NCBI GenBank assembly: GCA_964036315.1
Contig: OZ038478.1
Span: 149,445,683 to 149,509,682 of the forward strand
Length of the DNA: 64,000 nt
Source: Acanthosepion esculentum
Taxonomy: Eukaryota; Mollusca; Cephalopoda; Sepiida; Sepiidae
Reading direction: 5' to 3'
The position numbers and the translations under genes were made by a program. Under the pieces are notes generated by a model. It saw only the letters and a program-made list of their open reading frames with translations. It did no database searches and was not told where the DNA came from. Below are positions 1 to 8,199 of the stretch, piece after piece. The first letter of the stretch is position 1, and every line of letters begins with the position of its first letter.

Positions 1-354
1 GAAAGTGATACTATTTAAAATAATAAAATATATAACACATGTATGGATATTGTGGCAAACATTTTCCTGTAGCTTTTGGTTTTATTTATATAAATTTATG
101 TTGGAATGTCTTAGGAAGACACTCCAACACAACCCCGCCAAACAACATGATCATTATTTTTAGGATAAATATTGTATTTTAAGACTCAAATGATATAATG
201 TTCAGGTAAATATAATTATATCCGGAAAATATTTTATTGCGAAATATTTCTACAGTGGACTAAGAAAATCTTTTGGCCAGAAGAAATAAACTACATCACA
301 TTTCTAAATTTAATTACGTAATCCTAACTAAGCATTAGTAAACATTATTTGGAA
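1..354. other. AT-rich unassigned flank
   Basis: No coding region, RNA gene or repeat could be recognised in this stretch. It contains a short inverted motif near 109-126 (ttggaatgtcttaggaagac followed by actccaa), which might belong to the end of the neighbouring DNA transposon, but no matching terminal inverted repeat was found on the far side. Confidence 0.4.
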
Positions 355-1138
355 CTAGTATGGTGTAGGTCCTCCAGTTATTAATTTCAGTCCTTGGATT
401 CGATTTTCATTGGATTTGATCAAGTTATCAACAATCGTCTGCTCCATTTTTCACCAATCTTTTCGCAATGTTTCATTATGGTTTGCCATTGACGTGATTT
501 CGGTGGTACGCTCTCGAATTATTCGGTCAAGGTGCTCCCAAACGTGCTCTATTGGACTGATTTCAGGACATTTGGCTGCCCGTGGCAGTGACTAGATTGC
601 GTGTGCTTATTTCCAGGGCTTTGATAATTTGCCCGTATGACATGACACACCATTTTCTTGAAAATAGGTAGACATTCTTGACATTTTGATTGGTTTCAAA
701 TAGTGGGAGTCGTTCTTTCTGACATTTGACAGAATTTGGACCACTCAACCGCTCATCAAGAAGACTCAGCTCAGGTTTCCCTCCAAACCAGACAACCCCC
801 CACACCGTTACTCAAATCCCTCCATGTTTCACTGTTGCCTGCAGATATTCAGTGTTCCAATTCTTATTCTGATTTATCCAAACATAAACCTGTCTCGAAT
901 TCGAATGTTGGCAGAATTTACTTTCATCTGACCAAATTTCAAACTGACAAAAATTCATAAACTTTGCACTAGAATTCTCTCAGCCAGTTCATACCCCTGT
1001 TTCTGTTGACCTCTGAAATCAAGGCCTTCTTACAACTCTTTTTTATGGGCTACATCGTTCAGAGTCTTTCTACATCGCATGTGGCGATTTTTCGATGCTG
1101 TTGGCGACATCTTTGAGGCTACGATGACCCTTTCCCAT
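355..1138 (-). pseudogene. Tc1-like transposase pseudogene
   Basis: This is the relic of a Tc1/mariner DDE transposase, the enzyme that cuts and pastes its own element. Read on the minus strand, the family landmarks appear in order but in different frames: a start-like ATG at 1138, a stretch resembling the VIFSDES block holding the first catalytic acid (about 910-925), a WGVVWFGGK segment (about 790-805), a LLDERL segment, the PIEHVWEHLDRIIRER block carrying the last catalytic acidic residue (about 500-570), and a GGPTPY ending before a stop at 355-357. The central catalytic block is degraded, and several frameshifts and stops interrupt the reading frame. Family length is about 340 residues, and the relic spans roughly 260 codons, so there are internal losses. 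It is an old, dead copy; terminal inverted repeats were not located. Confidence 0.82.
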
Positions 1139-1497
1139 GATTTCCCCCTTCAGCGGTCTTTTTGTTCTCTCAGGCAGGAAAGAGTAATTTTGTGATGCAA
1201 GTTTATACGTTATATATTCTTGTCCGCACATTTACTATTGAATATGGCGGTCAAAAGAGAAATTATCCTTTAACTAAAACTTATATTATTTACCAGGAAA
1301 TTGGTACGAGACGTATTGCTATCAATGACTAATAAAAGAGGTGTCCTGTACAATATTCTTAACTTCATCTCCCATAAGTGGTCAATATATACTATGTAGA
1401 TGCTAAGTGTTGGATAAATCGGAAGAAAATCTTAAATTTTGAACGCATCTATATTTTGAAAGTAGATACGGAGGCCGCCAACAAATTCATGCGATAG

Positions 1498-1500
<3 letters not shown>
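1139..1500. other. Unassigned, possible transposon flank
   Basis: No gene is visible. The first part probably belongs to the 5' untranslated end of the adjacent Tc1-like element, but I could not find its terminal inverted repeat, so the boundary is open. Confidence 0.3.

Positions 1501-1575
<75 letters not shown>
1501..1575. repeat. (TA)n microsatellite
   Basis: About 75 bp of almost pure TA dinucleotides with one GT interruption. It abuts the left end of a Penelope terminal-repeat fragment. Confidence 0.97.
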
Positions 1576-1685
1576 GTCTTAAAATGTGGTATATTTATGG
1601 GATAAAGTGCTCAAAATCAGAGATAGAGCGTGTGTAAATATAGAAGGCAACACTTAGACCCTCTAAGTGTTGACTTCTATGTTCA

Positions 1686-1690
<5 letters not shown>
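1576..1690. repeat. Head-to-head Penelope terminal-repeat fragments
   Basis: Two pieces of the same PLE terminal repeat are joined in opposite orientation. Bases 1576-1660 match the reverse strand of the repeat seen at 27105-27262, and 1661-1690 match its forward strand. The junction is a 25-bp palindrome (1648-1672: 11-bp arms CAACACTTAGA and TCTAAGTGTTG around CCC). Both halves start almost exactly where the hammerhead ribozyme of the full repeat would cleave. (TA)n arrays lie on both sides. Confidence 0.75.

Positions 1691-1742
<52 letters not shown>
1690..1742. repeat. (TA)n microsatellite
   Basis: Pure TA tract directly continuing from the inverted PLE fragment. Confidence 0.97.
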
Positions 1743-1746
<4 letters not shown>

Positions 1747-1749
1747 CAT

Positions 1750-1990
1750 ATCACCCCAAGCAAGGCCGGAGGCTACTATCACGCAAGGGGTTAAAGAAGG
1801 GTTGGAGGATGAGCAGATAGGAGTGGCAAGGGAGGGGTTGTAGTGAAAGAGAAAGACAGTGGGTCGATCAAGGCAATGGAGCCACAGAAGATCCGGAGCG
1901 AGAGCAGATAGGAATGAAAAATGAAAGGATGTGGAGAAGGGAAGTGGATAGATCAGGGCAACTGGAGATGTCGATTGACGCTACACTTAA
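1750..1990. repeat. Degenerate purine-rich tandem duplication
   Basis: Two diverged copies of a roughly 90-bp unit can be seen (about 1795-1880 and 1886-1970). Each contains gagcagatagga near its start and the pattern gatcaaggcaa/gatcagggcaa with tggag near its end. The sense strand is strongly purine-rich. There is no coding frame of note. Confidence 0.5.
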
Positions 1991-1991
1991 A

Positions 1992-1995
<4 letters not shown>

Positions 1996-2085
<90 letters not shown>
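1996..2085. repeat. (TA)n microsatellite
   Basis: About 90 bp of TA repeats. Open frames read through it as poly-Ile-Tyr and are not proteins. Confidence 0.97.
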
Positions 2086-2086
<1 letters not shown>

Positions 2087-2088
<2 letters not shown>

Positions 2089-2205
2089 CAATATTAGTGG
2101 TAAATATACACATACATATGCAATTATATATACACATACGTATATGTATAAAAATAATTCCAAGAGGATATGATCTAGGTAGAACTCAATGTCCAGGACA
2201 GAGTA
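2087..2205 (+). repeat. Dispersed repeat R1, copy 1
   Basis: The sequence from gacaatatta through ccaagaggatatgatc and aactcaatgtccaggacag recurs inverted at 49510-49627. In both places it starts immediately beside a (TA)n array, so the array appears to travel with the repeat or to be its target. Function unknown. Confidence 0.7.
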
Positions 2206-2824
2206 AGGATATGTGAGGCGCTATGTATTTTAAATTTTTGTTATTCTTTATTCATGTAATGACTATTACTTATATGTATCATTGTGTATGTTTATGTGAT
2301 GCGCCATGTATTTCTAATTTTTGTAATTTTGGTTATTCTTTATTCATGTGGTGATAGATGTGTGGGTATGTAGGTAAACATTTCCCCTAATAACTGATTT
2401 GCAAAATCAGATGGCATTATAATAGTTATACACCTAGTTATATATGCTATCGTTAGTGATAGATACACGATACTCACTCAGCGGGGTTTTAAAATATTAT
2501 TTATTATTATTATTATTTTATTTTATTATTATTATTATTATTTAATTAGCCTTTGATATGTGCGTTCATATGGGTGTTTGCGCGCGCGTGTGTGTGTGTG
2601 TGTGTATGTGTATATATGAGTATACGCATATATACATGCATATATATGTATGTAGGTAGATATATAGATATGTGTGTGTACATATGCATATATGGACTTA
2701 TGGATATGTAGGTAGATGTATATGTAAATGTGTTTATATGTGTGTGTGCAGATTTAGGTATGTATGTAGACATATATATCTGTATATGGGTGTAGATGTA
2801 CGCATGTATGTATAGTTAGAAGGA
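2206..2824. other. Low-complexity AT and (TG/TATG) region
   Basis: It contains an imperfect direct repeat (atgtgatgcgccatgtattt at about 2293 echoing the sequence near 2214), a TTA-rich tract at 2495-2545, a short (GT)n at 2585-2605 and a long degenerate tatatg/tgtatg tract to 2810. No gene was seen. Confidence 0.6.
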
Positions 2825-2960
2825 AGTCTTGATGGAGAGAATGGACTTTTGTCTGTAGTTTTCATTTGTCTTTTATCTTTTTAGCATGAATTTTTCAACA
2901 TTCCTTGTGTTGGTCAAACGGTCTCTTATGGGTTGTTATTTGAGACGAGGGCAAGATAGA
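2825..2960 (+). repeat. Dispersed repeat R2, copy 1
   Basis: The segment containing acttttgtctgtagttttcat and ccttgtgttggtcaaac is repeated in inverse orientation at 24560-24680, with moderate divergence. In both copies the neighbouring DNA is a tatatg-type low-complexity tract. It may be the end of a Penelope-like or other retroelement, since copy 2 lies beside a ribozyme-like motif. Confidence 0.65.
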
Positions 2961-3386
2961 AACATCCCGCCCGAGAAACTTTTGGCCAGTCTGATAGTTT
3001 TATGGGTGCCTCTGATAGGTGTGCGGGCGTGTGTGTGTAATTTGGTTCTTAGGTAGGGAGTGAGTAGGGTATGTGTGAGCGTGTATACTGCGGTGGGTGT
3101 GTGTTATCATTTGACTCATCAAAGGGTGAGTATGAGGTGATGTGTATACGTGGATAGATCCGTGTGTGGGGGGGAGTAGGTTGTGATTTGCAGGGTTATA
3201 TATTAAAACTATCTATATTGTTAAGTTTATGGCTGGGCTCGGCTGGACAATGTTTTTCGAGCGTCGTCTCCACTTAGTTTCATGGAATCCTAAAATCTTT
3301 CTAATGTTATCTTCTCTAAACTTTTCCATTCTCTCAATTATAGGGAATTTAGCATGGGTTTTGAAATCGGTTTTTCTAGGTGTGTG

Positions 3387-3389
<3 letters not shown>
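2961..3389. other. Unassigned GT-rich sequence
   Basis: No supported gene. The plus strand is GT-rich with scattered gtgtgt tracts, and the frames that are open here carry no recognisable domain. Confidence 0.4.
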
Positions 3390-3446
<57 letters not shown>

Positions 3447-3500
3447 AGTATATATATATATATATATAAATATATATACATATATATAAAAATATATATA
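3390..3500. repeat. (TA)n and mixed microsatellite
   Basis: TA tracts with short interruptions, followed by a (GT)n/(GTAT)n tract to about 3540. Confidence 0.95.
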
Positions 3501-3591
3501 TATAGGTGTGTGTGTGTGTATGTGTGTGTATGTATGTGTTGTAGGTGTCTGGGCGGGAGTATAAGATTTTATCGCCTATGGGGTGTGCATG

Positions 3592-3644
3592 TACCACTGT
3601 ATGTATTTGATATTTTACGTAAAGAAAATTGGTATAGTTAAATA
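3592..3644 (+). repeat. 53-bp direct repeat, left copy
   Basis: The sequence taccactgtatgtatttgat followed by a segment ending in aaaattggtatagttaaata recurs at about 4710-4762 with only a few differences. The two copies bracket a GC-richer, roughly 1 kb segment. Confidence 0.85.
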
Positions 3645-4044
3645 TATATATATATATATATTATCGCACCCGGCCGGAAGTTACTGCCGGCTACTCAAAC
3701 GCCTGAAAGCGTCACCACGGAAAACTGAACGAACGCCATTTAGTTCAGGTGACTCAGCGTTTTCAGACATCAAAACACAAAACTACAAAAACAAAACGAA
3801 ACATCACATACACAACTAAAATAATGACCAGAAACTAATTCATATTACATGGGACCTAAATGAAACCCATGTGTACATTCAAAAGTAGAAGGTAATTTTT
3901 AGTCAATAAACAAAAGACCAAGCTACGATGCTGACCCCGGCCGACATAAAAACTGCCGATATTTTTCCACCAAATCATCTCGGATCCGGGTTTCAGAGCG
4001 ATACGCTCCCCACACTGCCGAACACAAGCAGCCAGGTCGAGCCC

Positions 4045-4172
4045 AGCAGCAGCAGCAGCAATCCGCCAGGTCGAGCCCAGCAGCAGCAGCAGCAGCAATC
4101 AGCCAGGGCGAGCCCAGCAGCAGCAGCAGCAGCAGCAGCAGCAATCAACCAGTCCGAGCCCAGCAGCAGCAG
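4045..4172 (+). repeat. Interrupted CAG trinucleotide repeat
   Basis: Four CAG tracts of increasing then decreasing length are separated by diverged copies of a phrase like caatcagccagggcgagccc, so this is a higher-order repeat rather than a simple run. Confidence 0.9.
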
Positions 4173-4174
4173 CC

Positions 4175-4375
4175 CACATACATTCTTATGCGATAGCCCT
4201 TTTCAGGGCTAACAAGCTACATGTTTATGCAATAGTCCTTTTAAGGACTACCTAACCACATGGTTATGCAATAGTCCTTTTTAGGACTACCTGACCACAT
4301 GTTTATGCAATAGTCCTTTTAAGGACTACCTGACCACTTGTTTTATGCGATAGTCCTTCTGGATACTACCAAGCT
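4175..4375 (+). repeat. Five 39-bp tandem units, each with a hairpin
   Basis: Each unit runs from an acatg-like start through ttatgcaatag, then a near-perfect palindrome (tagtccttttaaggacta), then cctgacca. The palindrome arms change together: the first unit has gcccttttcagggc, where both arms are altered so that they still pair. This suggests the hairpin has been maintained. Confidence 0.85.
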
Positions 4376-4648
4376 GCATCCCTGGTGACCGTCACCCTAA
4401 GGACGAACAGGTTGCCTCAGCACTGCCTTGTCTACCTCTGGTCTGCTGCCCTGAAACAAGACGATCTTTCGAGTGGCACTCCTCGATTTCATATCGATTA
4501 CTCATACATAGTACATACTTTTGCCAAATTGTTGAATAAAATTTGGCTTTGATTTAAAACCCTCGCTTTTGTTATCCTTGCTTCGATCGTATTATCCAAT
4601 ATAAATTTTTCTGTTTGCGGGGTTGATAGCACCTGCGTGACCGTCCCG

Positions 4649-4653
<5 letters not shown>

Positions 4654-4712
<59 letters not shown>
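4654..4712. repeat. (TA)n microsatellite
   Basis: TA tract between the CAG-rich element and the right-hand 53-bp direct repeat. Confidence 0.97.
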
Positions 4713-4714
<2 letters not shown>

Positions 4715-4762
4715 ACTGTATATAGTTGATAATTTACGTAAAGAAAATTGGTATGGTTAAAT
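4710..4762 (+). repeat. 53-bp direct repeat, right copy
   Basis: Partner of 3592-3644, in the same orientation, including the phrase tttacgtaaagaaaattggt. Confidence 0.85.

Positions 4763-4764
<2 letters not shown>

Positions 4765-4817
<53 letters not shown>
4765..4817. repeat. (CA)n(TA)n compound microsatellite
   Basis: Roughly a dozen CA units pass directly into TA units. Confidence 0.97.
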
Positions 4818-4820
<3 letters not shown>

Positions 4821-5230
4821 TTCGGGATTCCGATTAAATAAGGGATATATTGTTACTTCTCTGTACACTGTATTCTATTCTAATTGCATTTAAGTATCGC
4901 AGAAAAATTACTCTTCTGAGGAAATTTTGTACATTCCTCTTTTAAACTTCCGATGAAAAGATACTGTAAATACAACCAGTATCAGTCATATTAGACGATT
5001 TCCAAATCAAGCAGTAGATTTTGAATTGTCTTTCAATTATACCTCGCCTTAATCTAAGAAGTATAACTAATCACGATTGAATTTTACTCTTTATTATTCT
5101 ACTATAAACTTCCATTTCTGAGATATGTAGATATAAATCATCTGAAAATTATATCCTATATGTAACATTGATAAGCTATCTGTAATTAAACATAAATACA
5201 TAAAATAAAAGTATAAATAATCAATCCGAA
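4818..5230. other. AT-rich unassigned
   Basis: No gene, RNA or repeat was recognised. Confidence 0.4.
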
Positions 5231-5239
5231 TAAATAAAT

Positions 5240-5700
5240 AAAGTAAACAATAAACAAATCAACACACCAATACCGCGAAAATAACAGTTACAAGAGACTT
5301 CAAAGATCAATGCAAGTATTGGACGAGGAAATACCTATAACTGCTATATAACAATAAACAAATTACTACGTTACTCAAGAGTAGAAAAACGAATAGAGTA
5401 TATAAAAATATACAAAATATGAAATAAAAAAAATACGCAAATAAATAAGAAAAAACAAGTAAAACTTAACCCAAAATAAATAAATGAACAAATTAAAAAT
5501 CGCTCACGCTAAAATAACCATTAGAACTAATAAAAATAATCATAAATAAGTATAAAAAGCTACCTAAGCAAATCTCTCCCCATTTTTACCACGTTAATAA
5601 AACATACAAAACCGAATAAATAAATAAATATATATATATAACAGAAAATTAAAAAACAAGTAAAATGAATTAACCGAAGTAAATAAATAAAGAAGCCAAT
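5240..5700 (+). repeat. Probable PLE untranslated region, A-rich
   Basis: The aataaataaa-rich composition mirrors (in reverse) the T-rich region after the PLE1 coding sequence at 27340-27720. A phrase near 5268 (accgcgaaaataacagttacaa) resembles ccgccaaaataaccgccacaa at 5702, which suggests an internal partial duplication of the element end. Confidence 0.45.
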
Positions 5701-5935
5701 CCCGCCAAAATAACCGCCACAATGCACCACCACCCATATATATGAATTATCGAGGAACATCCAACACTCGCTGTCTGAGGATTGCGTCTAGCATCATACA
5801 GCCTGTTTCCTCTGAGTGTTGACTTCAATGTTCACTTTTATATTTACATACGTTCCATCTCTGATATTGAGCAATTTATCCCGTAAATATAACAAACATT
5901 AAACCTATACTTCTTCACACATAAACACACACAAA
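5700..5935 (+). repeat. Penelope terminal repeat with degenerate hammerhead
   Basis: Forward-strand homologue of the minus-strand PLE1 3' end at 27105-27330. Shared landmarks in order are ccgccaaaata, aatgcaccac, the hammerhead region, gttgacttc, ttcacttttatatttaca, tctctgatattgagca and the conserved tail before caca repeats. It is a solo fragment: no RT coding sequence precedes it within the retained part. Confidence 0.8.
5762..5821 (+). ncRNA. Hammerhead ribozyme, degenerate core
   Basis: Stem I can form from CAACACTC (5762-5769) and GAGTGTTG (5814-5821). The CUGANGA box is present as CTGAGGA (5775-5781), the stem II loop resembles the PLE1 version, and stem III is a short ACAG/CTGT. The GAAA box, however, reads CATA, which should abolish self-cleavage. 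Compared with the PLE1 ribozyme, stem I has a G-C to A-T change on both strands, a compensatory change that supports the structure. Confidence 0.7.
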
Positions 5936-5938
5936 CAT

Positions 5939-5957
5939 ATATATATATATATATATC
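5939..5957. repeat. Short (TA)n tract
   Basis: Short TA tract between the PLE terminal fragment and a SINE. Confidence 0.9.
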
Positions 5958-5965
5958 ACGTACAT

Positions 5966-6207
5966 TCATAACTGCTCAGTGTCCGAATCGGTTAAGGCAA
6001 GTCAGGCTATATGACGGTTCCGTATACGTATAGGATACAGGTTCGAATCATGTCGGAGGACGAATATTTTCTATGAAGATTTCTCAGACATTCAGGCCGG
6101 TAACTGTTTATTATACACAGACCATTTTCTTAAATACTTGTATCTATAAAAATAATTTTTAAAATAAAAAATATCTTTCAATAATTTTCGGACTTTGTCC
6201 ATTTCAT

Positions 6208-6210
<3 letters not shown>
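5966..6210 (+). mobile_element. tRNA-derived SINE (Ser/Leu-like head)
   Basis: The head has a box A-like segment (tgtccgaatcggttaaggc, 5980-5998) and a box B, GGTTCGAATCA (6040-6050), spaced as in tRNAs with a long variable arm. A polymerase III internal promoter is therefore plausible. The 3' body (6066-6210) shows no tRNA character and ends at a (TA)n array, as expected for a SINE with a microsatellite tail. The cloverleaf is imperfect, so it is not a functional tRNA gene. Confidence 0.65.

Positions 6211-6260
<50 letters not shown>
6211..6260. repeat. (TA)n microsatellite
   Basis: Immediately follows the SINE body and is probably its 3' tail. Confidence 0.97.
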
Positions 6261-6265
<5 letters not shown>

Positions 6266-7084
6266 GTCGTACAAAAATGAATAAACGCCATAAATAGATC
6301 AATTTTATTTTTTTAATACTAATACACATGGTTATTATTAAAAGATCTAATGAAGATCGAGCTAGCTATCCGTATTCGAGCCTCGACGTGCGGAACTAAA
6401 TTGAGGTTAATAAATATGTATATATTAGCAATAAAAGGAATGAAATCGAGGAAGAAATTAGGTAGAAATCAATTGGAGGCCAAAGAAAAAAACCTTTTGT
6501 TTACAGATTGAAGTCTTCATTGAAAAAAAATATATGGATTCTAATATGTTAAGGTGGTAATTTGTTTGGGACCTACTCAAGATGGAAACTGAATCCACAC
6601 TGAAATTATAAGCACATCTTCGGCTATTTACGAGGTGTTCCGCCGTGGAAGACCTGTATGAATTAGCAGAACATCTGATGGTGAATAAGGATAGTTCTGG
6701 ATTGTTGTAGACACATGTTGTTTAAACTTAGCATCCTTCTTTCTATGTAGTGCATACGAAAACTACATTTAAATAAATGAATCAGGGAACTATTATGGTG
6801 AGATGGAAGAAAGTCTTTGCGCATCGATGGAAGGACTGAGTTAGCAGAGAAATCAACACGTCTACTAGCAGCAAAGTAATATTGTCGAACTGGTATGGAA
6901 AGTAACAAATCTGTCACTAATAATACTTAGCCAAGGAAGACGTAAGTACATGGGACAGCTCTGTATTTTTACTTTATTAAGCTCTGAAGATCTTTTATTG
7001 TCTATCATTTATCTAGCAAAAACCTTATGCCCATCTACGATAGTGTGGGGAATATTGTCAAGCAGGCATAGAATTCCATCCTAT
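6261..7084. other. Unassigned; possibly upstream part of a PLE relic
   Basis: No domain was recognised. The right part may be decayed Penelope RT sequence leading into the next feature. Confidence 0.35.
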
Positions 7085-7400
7085 TTAACAATGATCATCT
7101 ATGGACCAAGAAATCTAACCAGGAATTTTGTATAAACATGGGTGCATTTGATTCAGCTGAGACATGCGAATTGTTTGGAATTTTATTATTACAGCGAATT
7201 AGAATTCTTTTCTATATCGAGAACGTTGCGCTTTTTAAAGTTGCTTGTGTTATCTTACACCGTAAAGATAACCCACAGAAGACTGATCGCTTGAGAATAG
7301 AATTAATTATTTTTTAAAATATCATGAACTATGCATCAAAACTACCTCCCATGCAATAATGATCAACTTCCTAGATGTGATATTTGACTTGATTAATGTT
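7085..7400 (+). pseudogene. Penelope-like reverse transcriptase relic
   Basis: In the plus frame starting near 7090 the sequence reads a WTKKSNQEF-like segment and then MGAFDSAETCELFGILLL. This corresponds to the MGSFDGAETCEIVGIYLL block of PLE1 that precedes the catalytic YRDD box. Further on, KTDRLRIELI matches the downstream KTDKTRKAII block, and a phrase resembling VDFLDVTF can be found near 7365-7390. The YRDD box itself is lost and stops are frequent, so this is a dead fragment of roughly 100 codons. Confidence 0.75.
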
Positions 7401-7480
7401 TGTTATAAAACACATCCCAAAGATTTATGCAATATAAATATGTTAGCAAATTTGTGAATCAACCCAACTCGATTATGGTA
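7401..7480. other. Unassigned spacer
   Basis: Spacer between two retroelement relics; no feature was seen. Confidence 0.3.
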
Positions 7481-8195
7481 ATTTACATAAATCTGTACAA
7501 TTCAGACTATAAATATGTTGGTCTGCATGTTTTCATCAGTATGAGCCACGAGGTCGGCATCATCAGCATAAAGAAGCTTATAAAGACTTTCTGTAACACC
7601 TTTCTGTTTCCTGTAGTTTGGAAACGCAAATAAACAGCAATACTACAATTTCTAAAAGCATTTGTGAGCATCACTACAAAAAAGATGGAAAATAAAGTGT
7701 GTGCTGGTATATCGCCCTGATTCAAACCATTCTCATATGAAATTGGTTCAGAAAGAGTACCATTGAATTTCACCCTGGCTTTCATTTTATTTTAAACAGC
7801 CTGACAAATTCAGGTTTGCAACTTAGTATTCTAACAGTTGTCCACTATTTGTTCCTAGTCATAGTGTCAAATGCCGTAGTGAGGTTAACTAAGACTTGTT
7901 TCAATTCACTTTTCTACAAGTTGTCTAGATGTGAAGGTCATGTCCATTGTAACACTATCTGTTTGATACCCAGGTGTAACTTTGGAAGCGATTGAGCAAG
8001 ATTTTGTCAAAAACTTTAACAACAGCTTCAAGTAAGCATATTCCCCTGTAGTTGCTAAATGGCACCAATCCAGTCCTGATAAGCATGTGCGCCATTCCAA
8101 ACATGTGGAATTAGATAGTGTGTTATTATTGCCATTTACTTTCCTCCATTTAAGAAGATTGTTCGAGCTTGCACCCGTTGAATTTGATTTCATGG
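7481..8195 (-). pseudogene. RTE-like LINE reverse transcriptase relic, copy 2
   Basis: Minus-strand RT of a non-LTR retrotransposon. Readable blocks in order are an LTTAFDTM segment (about 7880, the first catalytic Asp block), MKARVKFNGTLSEPISYENG followed by a QGD turn and TLFSIFF (7785 to 7690), and, in another frame near 7560-7580, YADDADLVAH, the catalytic box of the RTE-like family. Frameshifts and stops separate the blocks, and it is cut off soon after YADD at about 7480. It follows copy 1 in the same orientation but repeats the RT core, so the two are separate insertions or a tandem duplication. Confidence 0.75.
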
Positions 8196-8199
8196 TGTC

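Larger units (their letters stand above)
3662..4654 (+). mobile_element. CAG-rich element, possible solo LTR or nonautonomous element
   Basis: This block has a base composition unlike its surroundings. In order it holds a GC-rich start (gcacccggccgg), CAG trinucleotide runs in three blocks separated by a repeated gcccagcagcag phrase (4045-4172), five copies of a 39-bp hairpin unit (4175-4375), a polyadenylation-type AATAAA at 4535-4540, and a terminal stretch in which ttgcggg and cccgcaa can pair. The hexamer followed by a short CA-ending tail resembles the R-U5 end of an LTR, but I found no partner LTR and no coding domain. The CAG runs are open as poly-Gln/poly-Ala frames on both strands and I do not treat these as proteins. 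Confidence 0.5.

Noticed and set aside
1868..2216. Open frames of poly-Ile-Tyr across TA arrays (also at 3.4, 4.6, 29.9, 39.1, 47.8, 49.2-49.7, 54.8 and 57.6 kb)
   Set aside because: They are translations of dinucleotide repeats, open in both strands, with no flanking coding sequence.
3928..4212. Poly-Gln/poly-Ala protein from the CAG repeats
   Set aside because: Both strands are equally open, there is no domain outside the repeat, and the region has features of an LTR or untranslated element.
4175..4375. CRISPR-like array (regular repeats with hairpins)
   Set aside because: Units are adjacent without unique spacers, and the DNA is clearly eukaryotic.
5980..6060. Functional tRNA gene
   Set aside because: Box A and box B are recognisable but the acceptor and anticodon stems do not close properly, and a SINE body and microsatellite tail follow.
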